Below are positions 10,126-22,525 of a stretch of 64,000 nucleotides of DNA, one piece after another; positions within the stretch are counted from its first letter, which is position 1; each line of letters starts with the position of its first letter. This stretch comes from Spiroplasma eriocheiris (GTDB lineage Bacteria > Bacillota_I > Bacilli_A > Mycoplasmatales > Mycoplasmataceae), in assembly GCF_001029265.1 (NCBI RefSeq), contig NZ_CP011856.1, positions 1,301,715-1,365,714 of the forward strand. Reading direction: 5' to 3'. Under the pieces are notes generated by a model. That model worked only from the letters and a program-made list of their open reading frames with translations, was not told where the DNA came from and ran no database searches. A program made the position numbers and the translations under genes.

Positions 10126-10266
10126 AATGCCTAATTAATTAGGCTTAAAACTAAAATTATGAACTGCAATGTGGTGGTTATTACCTGGAGAAAAACTAAA
10201 AGTTTCCTCACGGTAACCACCCCCATTTCTTTTTGAAGTTATGGAAGTGGTTTTACTCTCACCACT
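10054..10266. repeat. Inverted-repeat-bounded structured element
   Basis: The left arm 10054-10070 (AGTGAGAG..ACCACT) reappears reverse-complemented at 10246-10263 with small differences. Inside are GGTGGTTA (10173-10180) pairing with TAACCACC (10214-10221), a nested AAACT/AGTTT stem, and GCCTAATTAATTAGGC. Variants of the GTGGTTA word occur four times. It could be a structured RNA or a small non-autonomous element; no transposase is nearby. Confidence 0.5.
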
Positions 10267-10386
10267 ATTTTAACATAACTAATAAATATAAAAGTTACTT
10301 TATTTTTTTAAAAATTCTAGTTCAATTAAAATTATTAAAATAAAAAACACATTTAATAAATGTGTTTTTTAAATATTTTTTAAATT

Positions 10387-12696
10387 TTAATAGTAGCGAT
10401 TACCGTTATAATATCAAGCAAAATCTGATAATTTATAAGATTGTTGATTTAAATCACCTTGACCAGTGAAGGCATTAATTAGGCGAGCTTCATCATCAAA
10501 TTCAACAACATAGCTATATTTAACTTGTTCACTATTTGCTAAATAAGTATTGCCATCACCATCATATCCTTTTCAGTCACTGTCATCTCAAGTTCCTCCA
10601 TTTTGAGGAGCAATATTGTGTTTATCAGCAGGCTTAGGATTTGGATCTGGTGCTCAAGACGGAACTTTTCCAGTGGTTGGGTCAGTATAGCCTAATGGCG
10701 AAGTATGATATTCTAATTTAGTTGAAGCATCTTTTGGTCCATAATAGTCTAATTGGTAGCGGACTCCCACAATTTGCCCATCTTTTACTACTTTTCCCAA
10801 TTTGCTTCCATCAACCCCGGTTCCATCAGCACTAATATATCATTTACGATTTAAGAAAATATTATCAAATCAATCATTAGCCATTGCTTGATCAACATTA
10901 TTCAATAATTTTCCTAAGTAACCATTTTTTGAATCTAGGGCATTAAGAATAAATTGGTGCATTGCCTCATTATCAGGGTTTGAACCATCACTACCATGGG
11001 CTCAAGTATTAATCATGTCAAATAATGAACCTTTAGTATAAGTATTATTACTACTATCTAAACCAAATTCTTTTAATAGCATTTGTCCATAATCACTTTT
11101 TGGATCAACATTAGTTAGATTTGCATTATAACCACTGGCTTTTGGTCCATCATTATATACCTTTCTAATATGTTCTACATTTGTGGTATTAACAACAAAG
11201 TCCTCTTGGGTTGAATCTCATTGGTAGAACCAACTAGCTAATCCCCCAATTCCTTGTAATAAATTAAATAAATCAAAGCCAGGTTGAGAAAACATCTCTG
11301 TAACTGTTCGAAGCAATACCGCAGCATCAGTAGCCATCGTAACATATTTTAAAAGCACATCTTGTAATTTTTTTATTTCTTCATAAATTGCTGTTGGCAT
11401 CACTTGGTTAAACTTAACAGTATCAAATTTTTGCCCAGTCGCTGCTTCTTCTTTGGCGATTGCTTTTTTAAACCAGTCGCTTAAAATTGCATACCATTTT
11501 AAAAAGCGGTTTTTATGATCAGGGTTTGTTAAATCTAAATATTGTTTTTCATTTGCTCCTTGAATTAAATATGACATAATTTCGGGATTAATTTTTTGAA
11601 GAATTCCTCCAAGATTTAAATCTTGGGCATCCCCTTTATCATCTTTAAATTTTACTTTTAAATTATTTAAAGTATCTTTACTAAAAATTTGTAATAAGGG
11701 AGTACCATCTTTGATAGTATTATTACTCTCAAACCAATCTGAGTATGCTTGAACTGCCATAATTGCCATTGGCGCTGCCAATAAAACTCCCATGGTTGCT
11801 TCACCAGCTTCATCAGTTGCTGCTACTGGGAAAATTTTTGTTAATGCTTGAATTGTTGGCATTTCCATACCTGGCCCAAAATTAGCTAACGAACTAATTG
11901 CTAAGTTAAAGTATTTAGTTCCGTATAGGTTAAATAAATTAGAGGCCTGGTTAGCAATTTTGCTCCCATAGTTAATTGTTTGCTTACCACCATTAGTTGT
12001 GTAACCCAACTGTGAAGTTGTTGGCGAAGTTCCAATAAAATTATTATAAATAATATTAGATGCCCCTGGTTGTCCAGATTGGCTTTGGTAGTATGGCCAT
12101 CAACCTGAAGTTTTATTAACATAATCTAACACTGAATCAGCTTTTTGTGAAATACTATTAACCATTGCTCCGGTGTCATAAAATGCTCACGCAGTATTGG
12201 GATTAACTTCAAAGTCATTATCAGTGGGGCGACCACTTTCAACATTTCACTTGTTGAAATTATTCATTTCAACCATTGTATTCATAATGTCATATTTATT
12301 AACTTCACCATTATAATTACTATCCCCAGCTGATCTTGTATTTCATGTCATATTATTTAATTTTTTGTATCCATCAATATAATCTTTAATTTTAACTTCT
12401 TGCCCTGATTTAGTCTTAAAGGTTCCGTCTAAATTTGTTCCCACATTATTTAAGAAATATTGTAAAGCAGGAAACGCGTAAGTATTCATATTCTCATGAC
12501 GAGCGGCAATTAGAATTTTTGCAATGCTACTTGTGTATTTAACTTGGTTACGAATTGTGGGATCAACTTTGTCTAGTTCACTATCAAAATAACTATTATC
12601 AACACCCCCACCATTTTTACCACGACAAGCTGTTAATGCTAATGTGGAAGACATTACTAAAGTTGATACTCCTAAAATTGAAATTAATTTTTTCAT
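10387..12696 (-). CDS. Very large lipoprotein with a dockerin/EF-hand-like loop
   Basis: A 769-aa surface lipoprotein. The signal peptide ends in the lipobox LTAC (Cys about residue 24: MKKLISILGVSTLVMSSTLA..). Near residues 123-141 is GDSNYNGEVNKYDIMNTM, which matches the calcium-binding loop D-x-N-x-N-G-x-V-N-x-x-D followed by a helix, as in dockerin repeats and EF hands. The rest includes a hydrophobic middle (residues ~220-330) and a C-terminus rich in Tyr, Trp, Asp and Gly with a second acidic stretch (YDGDGNTY). ATG 12696 is chosen because AGGAG lies 9 bases upstream; an earlier ATG touches that site. Downstream of the 280-aa membrane protein gene. Function unknown; ligand binding on the cell surface is inference. 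Confidence 0.85.
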
Positions 12697-12785
12697 TATT
12701 TTCATCTCCTATCATATGTAAACTAATATTGTTATTAATTATTAAAATAAAGTTTGATAAATTAAATTAATGAAAATAAGATAAT

Positions 12786-13628
12786 CTAGTTAATTAACAC
12801 CTGGCGGTAGCCATTAATAAACGTATCAGTATTTTTTAACCAAGTATTATATTTTAAATTATTATGCTTAATTTTAAATAGCAATGATTCTTGATCTAAA
12901 ACTTCTTCGCTTTCTTTGGTTTCTTGTTTTTTCTGGTAAATAAAGAAAGTAAAAATTGCAAATAATTCAATAATACTTTCTAAAAAGAAATCTTGGAGAA
13001 AATCTTTAAATTGTAAATTTTGATCGCTAGTTGTAATATAAATATTACATAAGGTTAAAAAACGAATAACAAAAAACCATCCCATAAATTTTTTTACTAA
13101 AGTTAGCATTGCATTATTATTAACACGTAACATTAATAAATAAATTAATCCTGTTCCAATTAAAATTCCGCAAGTTATCATAATTATTTTTAAAGTCATT
13201 GTTGTTTTTGTAAAGTAAATAAAAAGTTTAAATAAAGTTACACTTAAAATAATCATAAAAATAATACTAAATAATTTATAAAATTCGGCCCCAATATTAT
13301 GGTATTTATAAACAACAATTGCCGTTGTTAAAAAAATTAAACCTAAAATTAAATTAACTCAAAACATTAGACTAGGATGATAAATTGCTAATATATAAAT
13401 TAATAATAAATTAAAGGAATAAATAATGATGCCCCCTAAGGCTAGGGATAAGAAAAACTGCATTAAATTATTTTTCTTAGTTTTTTTGAAACTATAGCGA
13501 ATATTATAAAAAATTGTATAAGAGTGCATCACTAAAATAAAAATAAAAAGCAATCAAAAAAATGATGATTTAAAAATTGTATTTACCACTTCATTAATAA
13601 AGACAGTTTTTTCATTAAAGAAATTCAT
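12786..13628 (-). CDS. Polytopic membrane protein, unknown
   Basis: A 280-aa membrane protein beginning MNFFNEKTVFINEVVNTIF with about six or seven hydrophobic segments up to residue 215, then a charged tail (KKQETKESEEVLDQES) and a C-terminus ending GYRQVLIN. AGGTG precedes ATG 13628. It lies 89 bases upstream of the start of the 769-aa lipoprotein on the same strand, mirroring the membrane protein then lipoprotein order at 2338-3219 and 735-2288. Family not recognised. Confidence 0.75.
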
Positions 13629-13743
13629 TGAATCACCTGCTTTTTCTTCGTAATTTAATTATATACTTTTCAAAAATACTTGCAATTAGATTAAAATTGA
13701 AGTTTAAATCTAAAAATCTTTTTTCCGAAGTAAATTAGTTTAA

Positions 13744-13772
13744 AAAAATCTAAATAAGATTTATTTAGATTT
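13744..13772 (-). terminator. Terminator of the giant permease gene
   Basis: AAATCTAAATAA / TTATTTAGATTT, a 12-bp stem with a 2-4-base loop, flanked by A and T runs. It overlaps the stop codon of the gene ending at 13771. Confidence 0.65.
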
Positions 13773-16700
13773 ATATTTCGTTAGCATTAATTTGTTCTTG
13801 AATACTCATATGTTTAATTTTATAAGTTGAAATTCAATAAGTCACAGCATAAATAGCAACTATAAAGAAGAATGTAATTGGAATAATTAACCATGGGAAC
13901 CCTAGGGGAATAATAACTGAACTTGTCATTGAAAAACCATACATTCCTAACTTAACAATTAATCACATAATTCCAACCCCGACTCCCCAAGCAATCGCTA
14001 CAAATGGTGTGAAAATTCCTAGCGTCAAACTATTAACTTCTCAGTTAGAGTATCCTAATGACTTCATTACCGCTATAAATTTCAAGAAACTATTAACAAA
14101 TGATTCAGTCATAATATAAATAATAATAATGGCTGCCATAATGGTAATTACCACAAATAAGGCTGAAAGAATTGTTGAAATAACAGCTAATTTTTCAATA
14201 ACTTGATTTTTAATAATTAGATAATCTGTTTTTCCAATTGCCGCTCCCATTGAACCATTCATAAAATCAATCATTGAATAGGCACTATTTGAAGATGATA
14301 AATTATATCGTCCAGTCTGGTCAACTTGATCGGGATATTTACTAAATTTTCCATTAAATCATGATAACGGATTATTTTTTTGATCTTGAGGATATAAATT
14401 AGCAGTTGTTGTTGGATAACCAAGAATTTGATTTGCTACCTGTTGATTAATATATGCCCGAGGAATATCATATGATTCTTGTAAACCAATAACATTATAA
14501 AATACTTGTTTTTTAGTAACACCAATTTTTAATAGTCCCTGTTTAAATGCTTCGCGATATCAATTTGTCGGAAAACCGGTTGTTAAATCACCAAGTCCAT
14601 TAATTTCACGGTCATAACGAGAGGCAAACGGATGAATTTTAATATAAGCACCATCATCTTCAACAACTTTTTGGTCGGGGTAAATTGCAGGATCGGGGTT
14701 AGTATCTAATAAACCTGGCAATTTTTTACCCGTTGTTTCACTAACACTTGGAGCCATAAATACACCAGTTGGTGGTTTTGGTAATCTTAAAGTAAAATTA
14801 GCTAAATTATAGTAATCTTGTGGAGTTCCTGACTGATCACTAAAACCAAAACGGTTAATTGAACTAGAACCAACAGTTAATTTTGTTAAATTCATTTTAA
14901 AAGGATCAGTTTGATTATTATTAAAACCACTCGGAGGCTCATAGCTCCAAGCTAATTGATTAACTGGAACACATGTATTAGGAGTATAACAAAATTGCAA
15001 CGTATTACTTTCGACATTAGCGGGAAAAATATCACCTGGTTTAATACCATATTTTTTTTGGACAACTTCATTAATTACCATCGGAATTAAGGCATCCTTA
15101 TTTTTATTAATATTTAATGTAGCACTTTCTGCTAATTGGCGTTTTAAACTCTGGTTAGGAAACACAATAGTTTTATTATTAGCATTAATTCCATAAGTAA
15201 ATAAATCAATATTATTTTTAATTTGTGAATTGAAGCCAGTATATAAATCTTCATCCTGGTGATTATAAGTTGAAGTACCAAAAGTAAAATTAAACTGTTC
15301 TTTTGCTAATTCATTTTTTAATCACATATTTTTAATTTTACCAGGTAGCATCCCATCAGTAGCATGCTGCACACAATAAGTTCAACGGTCAATGACATTT
15401 GGATCAGTTGGGGTAATTGGTTGTTTCCCAAAAGCCATTGGTAAGGTCGTACATACTAATGTATTGATTTGATTTTCAATATCCCGGTTTTGCCCTGAGC
15501 GCTGGTATAGATCATAAAAGGCTCCAATTGATAAACTAGCTCCCTTTCCGGCCATAAAGTTAAATACTATCATATTATTAATATCAATTGCATATTTTCC
15601 CGGATTAGTAGCTAACACATCATTGGTTGTTAATCAATTACCACTTTTATAAAAGTATTTTGTAATTAATGAATTATTTTCCAATGGATAGATTGGATCT
15701 TGTGAAGCTTGTGGACCATTCCAATCATATAATTGATAACGAGAAAACGGAATATTTCCAACAACATTATTATAACCATACTCATTTTCATAAGCTAAAT
15801 TCCGATAATAATCATCACTCACCTTATTAATTGAAGTCGGAATTAAAATCGCAAAAGTTAGTGATAAACTAGCAACAAAGAAAGTTAAAAAGAACCACCC
15901 AATTTTTTTCAAGGAAATTGCCATAATAATAAAACGGAATTTATTATTAAAATGTTTAAAATGAACGCGGCTAGTAATTTTTTCAATTCATTTGTTAGGA
16001 TGAATGTTCTTATTTGGATTTAATAAATCTAACGGACTAATTGATAATTGCCGAGCAGCAGTAAAGAAAATTGCACTGACAGTCACGATTAAAATTAAGC
16101 CAAAGCAAATTGCTAATGGAATTGGATTAAAAGAAAACACACTTGGGATGACAAAATATTTATTAAAAACTACCATAATAGGATACTGTAACGCGACTCC
16201 AATTAATCATCCTAATGGTACTCCGACTAGGGTAACAAAAATTGAATATACTAAATAAGAACCAGCAATATGCATTCCGGTATAACCATTGGCTTTTAAA
16301 ATTCCATTCTCAACTTTTTCCTGGTTAATAATTTTTTTAATTAAAATAACTAGCGTAAAAATTAAAATTAGTAAGAAAATAACAACTAAAGTAATACTTA
16401 CCGCACGATAAATTTTAATTGAAGTTCCTAGTAATGAGTAACGAACATAAATTAATTTTGTATCATCACGGTTTAAAATAGGGGCATTTTTATTAGTTGG
16501 GGTGTTTAATGATAAATAATCACTTGCCAAATATGTTTTAAAGCGTTCTAAATCAGCTAATTTTTGGTTTGGACCTTGATAAGATAAAAACGCTGTACTA
16601 TCTTCTTCAATGTCTAGATCAGGAGCAATATTATTTTGCAAACGAAATACTTGTGGTGAAACATATACCACAGAATCTGTTTCTGAATCAGGAAAAACAT

Positions 16701-18036
16701 CAGTATTATAAATTGTTGGATAAATATTGGCCACATCTCCCCCGATGGCCCCCACAAAAAAACCAGTATTTTGTCCAATTGTTAACTGATCTCCTAAACT
16801 TAAATTATGGTTTTTAGCATACTGAGGAGTAATAATAACATATACTGAATTAGTTGGATCATTAATATCAAATTTACTATATTTACTAATAATTTTTAAT
16901 TGCCCATAATCTAATAATTGTTGCCAATTAATAACTTTAAATTTAACATTTGAAGCTAAATCTCAATATTCATATTGCTCACGCATTTGAATTGCAAAAT
17001 TTGTCGCATCTCCAACTAACTGATAATAACTACTTGTAAAAGCATAAGGTCCATATTCCTTTCCATTCCATAGATTATTTTTAAAATCAGCATTCGTATT
17101 TTTTGAATTATAAAAATCATTAACAGTAAAAGTAGCATTATTAATATTGTAGTTAAAACCTGGTTCTGAATTATTAGTAATTGTTGGTGAATAATACATT
17201 TTAACTGAATTTAATAATTGCGAATTATCAGTTTTATATAACATACTAAAATTACCATCTAAACCTTTAGCATAGATCTCATTTAAAATATCAGCTTGGT
17301 TAGGAATATCTTGAGGGGGAGTTCCTTTACTATAATTAATATCTTTCAACCAAACATTTCCGGTCGTTGGATTAATAAAATCAGCAATTTTTTGACGATT
17401 TGCACTATCATCATTAGTAATTCCCACATGGTTAGCATAAGTCACTAATAAATTAATAGTATTTTTTGAAATATCACTCTTGACAAAATTTTCCATAAAA
17501 TAAGTAATAACATCACTATTAGAAAATTGTTTTGTATTAGGATTATAAAAACTACCAATTAATGATTTACGAAAATTATCATTATCAACATTAAAATTAT
17601 ACAAACCATTATTGGTAAATTTTAAAGGGTTAGTGGGATCATTAATTTCAATACTACTAACTTGTCCACCACTAATAATAATTTTAATATTATCGGGATT
17701 AATTTTTTTCAAGGCGTGGTTGTCTCCCAAACCTAAAAAGGGTAAGGTTTTTGTTTCGCCCGCCTTATCCGTAATCATATGGTACTCATTATCAAAAGCA
17801 AACCAAGGAGTAATTGTTTCAACATTATGAGTATTTTTTTTCTTACTATTATAATTTAAAAGATAGTCATAGTTAAAAGTTCCTTGCCCCATAAAACGAT
17901 AAGCATCTGTTAACCGTTCATTGACAATTCAAGAAACAGATAATAACAATGTTGAAAGAATAACTAAAATTACAAATATTAAAATTTGAGTTTTTTCCTT
18001 CAACATATTCTTAAATGTTTGTCAAAACAATAACAT
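13771..18036 (-). CDS. Giant FtsX-like ABC transporter permease (1421 aa)
   Basis: One continuous code-4 frame with many UGA-Trp codons. It has an N-terminal membrane helix (LKEKTQILIFVILVILSTLLLSV), a very large extracellular domain (about residues 45-530), then two blocks of FtsX/MacB-type helices. The cytoplasmic motif ..KVENGILKANGY is near residue 578 and ..FIAVMKSLGYS near 1325, with another extracellular domain between. The last helices end near the C-terminus QEQINANEI. Such permeases work with an ATP-binding subunit to move or release lipids, lipoproteins or peptides; no ATPase gene lies in this window. AGGAG lies 7 bases before ATG 18036. Usual FtsX/MacB permeases have 300-650 residues, so this one is more than twice as long. 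Confidence 0.88.
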
Positions 18037-18157
18037 ACATTTTCTCCTTTTCTTTACCAATAGTTATTAGGAAAATAATTCCTACTGGGTGCGAACTTAA
18101 ACATTTTGGTTTTGTTTAAATATTATACTAATTAATTATATGCTATTTCTTGATAAT

Positions 18158-18709
18158 TTAAAAATAAAAATAACTAAAAATTGCATACCCTATTGTGCCC
18201 GTAAAGCTAAGACCACTAAAAGTGATGGCAATTGCTTCGTTAACTCCGGCTTTAATTCCGACAAAAGATGATAAGGTATAATTAAATTTTCAAGGATTAT
18301 TATCTCCTAATGCTGCTCCTTTTAAGTAAGAACTATACTCAAAAAGACCAGCAAAATTAACCGTAATTAAACTAAATACTATTGCCATTAAAACTGTCCC
18401 CCCAATGGCAATTGGTAAATATTCTATTAATGAATCATTATTAAAGTAACTAATAATCCCATAAGTAAGATAACTAAGCAAAGTTAAGAGTCCAAATAAA
18501 AATGTTAACAATAAAAATAATGGTTCGGAATGTGACCAGTTGATATGATGATTATCATCAAAATAGTTTTTAATTCACTGTGAATTATTTCAGGAAGTAT
18601 CTTTTAAAATTGCATTATTTGTTGTTGCAAAGGTAATAATACTAAAAATTAATGTTACAAACACAAAAATAATTGTAAAAGAAAAAACAGAAATTTTAAA
18701 CTTATTCAT
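18158..18709 (-). CDS. Small four-helix membrane protein between two giant permeases
   Basis: A 183-aa protein with four hydrophobic segments: residues 7-29, 65-87, 97-120 and 150-180. Between the first two is a Trp/Asn/His-rich external loop (WNNSQWIKNYFDDNHHINW). This layout recalls the claudin-like or DUF tetraspan proteins of mollicutes, but I cannot assign a family. The ribosome-binding site GGAGACC precedes ATG 18709. It is in the same orientation as both flanking FtsX genes and may be a partner. Confidence 0.75.
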
Positions 18710-18840
18710 TTAAGGTCTCCTTTGTAATTTTAGTTAAGTAATCTTAACCCTTCATTATTGCTAGTTCTTTGATAGTTTTTCTTACCAATATAATAACGAA
18801 ATCTAGTTTTATTAACAATAGATAAAACCTAAAAAAATAA

Positions 18841-18891
18841 AAAAATTATTTGTATTTCAAACAAAATTTTAGTGTGAAACAAATAATTTTT
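18841..18891 (-). terminator. Terminator of the second giant permease gene
   Basis: AAAAATTATTTGT pairs with ACAAATAATTTTT, extended with one mismatch through TTTCA/TGAAA. The arms sit just after the stop at 18894 on the minus strand. Confidence 0.65.
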
Positions 18892-18893
18892 AA

Positions 18894-21800
18894 TTACGCA
18901 ATGGTAATATTTGTTAACCGGTTATTTTTAATTCTTCATAATCCTAAGCTTATTGCGACACCTAAAATAATTAAGATAACGGCAATAGTAATTCCAACTA
19001 CAGATAAATCAAATGGTAAGCCCAAGAGCATTCCACTTCTTTGGAACAAGACATTAATAATAATTTCTCATGCTAGTTCGGAAACAACATAACTTAATAA
19101 ATAACCAATTATAACTGCTAATAAATAAAATCCTAGCACCATAAAGACAATTTCACGAACTTTATATCCTAAAACTTTTAAAGTTAGAATAATCCGTTTA
19201 TTTTCATCTAACACCATACTAATTAGCACCGCCAGAATCAAGGCTACAATAATAACTGTTAAGCTTTCCAAAACTGTTAAGACATCATTAACCGTTTCCA
19301 TTCCCTTCCCAAAAATTTCCCGTAAGGTGTCAAATGGTCAGATTTTATTGAACCCATTAATTAACTTGGTATTTGCTCTTAATGCTGCGGCCTTCCCAAT
19401 ATCAATTTTAGGAGTTCCCCCACTAGTATCTCATAAAGTAAAATCATAATCATCTTTTAGTGAAAAGGCCGATAAAATTCGATATGGTTGTAATGTTCCT
19501 CCGTTATTATCAATCTTTGTCGCAATTGAATTATGATAAGGGATTGTGGGAAACGGAACACCTTTCCCCAATAAATTTATTCACTGGTTCATTACAATTT
19601 GTAAAGAATTCTCATTGGTATATAAATTACCAGAACTAATATCAGCATCATCACTACCAATTACTTTAAAATTAACTGGCACATAACCAATCATATTAGT
19701 TACACGAACATTAACGGTAATTACATCCCCGGGGTTCACATGCGATGATTCATAAACCCGTTTCGCGAGGACAGTCGGAATTGGTTCGTTAATTGCTTTT
19801 TGGGGATCATTACCAACAGGCGTAGAAGAAATTGTATAACCAAAAACCTTATTCTGCACATCTTGTAAACTTAAATGCCGAGATTCAAAATTAAAGTAAC
19901 TATCACGGAATTCTTGTTGGGATGGTAATCCTACTGCAAACAAATCACTAACGGGGTTATCAGCATTTTTATTATCATAAGGTCCTCACCGTGCTGGTTT
20001 TGAAGTATAGGGCATATCAAACTGCGGATTATAAACCATGTAAGGACCAAAATATACTTTTGGATACAATCCTCCAGTCAAACTACTTAGATTTCGGATT
20101 GTAATTAAAATTTGACTAATTTCTTTAATTTGGTCAGGAGTTACCCCTTGTTTTTCTAAAATAGCTTGGATTCACGGACTTGATAATAAATTTAGTAAAT
20201 AATCTCATCCATTAACTTCGGTCCCATTGGCAATCACTTTATAATTAACAATTGCTTTCAAAGTTTCCGAATCTAATAATGGATACTTACCATTTTCAAT
20301 ACTAATTTTACTTTTTGGAGTGGAATCATTTGGATCACCAATAATATTTAAGAAGTCCCCACATACTGAAGGAGCAATCGGATAAGTAGCCGGGGTAGCT
20401 AAGGCCGGAAAACATAACAGCGGATTAGGAAAATTAAAAGTCGTTCCATTATTTAAAATTTTTGCCGGATGAAATTTTACTGCTTCATCTTGGGTTGATA
20501 ACCACTGATAAGTCGTCCCACCTTTTGTTTCAGTAGTAACATCTTCTTGGTCATAACTTGTTATTAAATATGATTTCACATCATCTTTAAAATAGCGGAA
20601 AGAATTTTTAACAACATTCTTTGCCATTACGCCTGCGTCAAGCTGGAACATTAATAAAAATGAAGCAAATGTTAAAACAACCATTACCATTATTCATTTT
20701 CCTAATGATTTTAGAGCAAAAGTAAACGATAAGTGAATGTTAAAAGATAATCCTAAATGTCAAATTTTTTTATGTTGTTTTTTAACTTTGCGAGTTTTAA
20801 AACTTAAATTATTACTTTTTAAATCATAGATTAAATCAAGTGCACTGCGATTTAATAAAATAAAGGCAATTGTAAAAGCCAAAATAATAAAAGCAACGGG
20901 GGCAAAAATAATTGCGCTGGTAAAAATTAAGGGGTTAAAATAAAACATTGTTAATGGTAACCCAATTGAATAAATGTTTGAACTAGTAAAGTACATTTGC
21001 ATTGGAATACTTAATGCTCATCCCAACACACAACCAATAATCATTGTAAAAACAATGTTGCAAGTAAAGATAAAAGCTAATTTATATTTCTGATATCCTA
21101 ATGCTTTTAAAACACCAATTTGCCGTTTTTGATTCTCAATATCTTTTTTGATAAAGAAACCAATAATAATTGCAATAATAATTGAACAAGCAATCGCAAT
21201 TGAACCATCAATAATGAAACTAGCATCTGTTAGCATTACCACTTGGCCAGGAAATGAATTCGAAAAACTAGTAATTGTATCATCGGCGGACACAAAATAA
21301 TTATTTAAAGCGTCACTCAAGAGCTTAATACGACTTGCTCCGGTTAACCCACCACTAATATTAATATAAGCAGTTAAAGTTTCCGAACCGTTTGGAAAAA
21401 CTGCTTCAATATTTTTAAAATCATTAGCATTCCCATATAATAATGCACCGTTTTTAAAATCAATTGTAGTGCTACTTTGAACAAGGGTTGCCATATTAGC
21501 CAAAACCGGATAAATATCACTATATTTAGTTGCTCACCCGTTGACTTTGTAAATCATATTTTCACTACCCGCATTTTGGGAAGATAAGTTTAAATTACCC
21601 CCGATTGGAATGCCATTATAATCACCATATTGACGGGAAATATAAATTGAGCCCTGGTCAATTGTTTGAATTAATTTATTTTTATCAGCATCATAAACAG
21701 TATTAAAGGGTGCTCGAAAAACATTATCACTTCGCCAACTATCCCCATCATAAAATAACTGAGCAGGATTTTTATAGACCGCCGAGATATTATAATACTG

Positions 21801-22394
21801 AACTTCACTGTTAATTAAACTTTTAAAAGTAAATAGATAATTTAAAGAGTAGCTAATATCTAATTGAATATCAGGATTATTAATAATTTTATCTAAACCA
21901 CTGTCATGAGGATGTAAAATAATATAGTTTAGAAAGGCCGCTTGCAAGTTCTCATTATAGTTTTTATGTAAACTTGTAAAAGAAGCTGTTCCAGTAGTTG
22001 GGTTTAAATATGGTGGGGAAGTTGTTCAAGTACATAATTGATTATCATTGGTACATTGTAAATTACTTAAATCAGATTTAATTGTATTAAATGTTAACTT
22101 ATTAGCATCAATTTTACTTTCATCATAAAACTCACTCAAAAATTTTCGGTTGAGTTTATTATATTCTCCCGTTGAAAAAATATTATTATCAATAAATAAC
22201 CCATCCGCTTTTACCTCATATTGGTATGTGCCACTATAACGAGCTAGATCTTTTACCCCATTTTTAACTTGAAAAACAGAAGAAAATAATGCAGTAAAGG
22301 TTAACATTGCTGCAATAACAAAAAATATTAAACCAATAAACTGGGTTATTTTTTTAAGAAAACCCCGGGTTGCTTCACGAAATAAATTCTTCAT
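18894..22394 (-). CDS. Giant FtsX-like ABC transporter permease (1166 aa)
   Basis: A 1166-aa membrane protein starting MKNLFREATRGFLKKITQF. Layout: first helix (residues 15-37), large external domain (40-375), three helices around IIGFFIKKDIENQKRQIGVLKALGY (about 428), a second external domain (about 600-960), and final helices around VLDENKRIILTLKVLGY (about 1068). The paired K-x-x-GY motifs are the cytoplasmic signature of the FtsX/MacB permease fold. UGA-Trp occurs repeatedly; the segments join without a true stop. A cognate ATPase is not in the window. The HxlR-like regulator lies directly upstream on the same strand but is separated by a terminator. Confidence 0.87.
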
Positions 22395-22496
22395 TTGGTA
22401 ACTATCTTTCTAAATTATCTTTTGTTTTCCCTAATCTTTATAAATATATTATACTCATTTATCTTAACAAAATAATAAATTTCTCGCAAAAATCAA

Positions 22497-22525
22497 AAAT
22501 AGTTGCTAGATTTTCCCCACAACTA
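22497..22525 (-). terminator. Terminator of the HxlR-like gene
   Basis: AATAGTTG / CAACTATT stem with a 14-base loop, followed on the minus strand by TTTGATTTTTG. Confidence 0.65.

Larger units (their letters stand above)
9663..10386. other. 724-bp non-coding region with structured elements
   Basis: No open frame with a ribosome-binding site was found. The left third is very AT-rich and ends in a bidirectional hairpin (9881-9909). The middle has a promoter, a short transcript-like unit and a terminator (10009-10125). The right part is a set of nested hairpins, the whole enclosed by inverted repeats (10054-10266). Confidence 0.6.
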
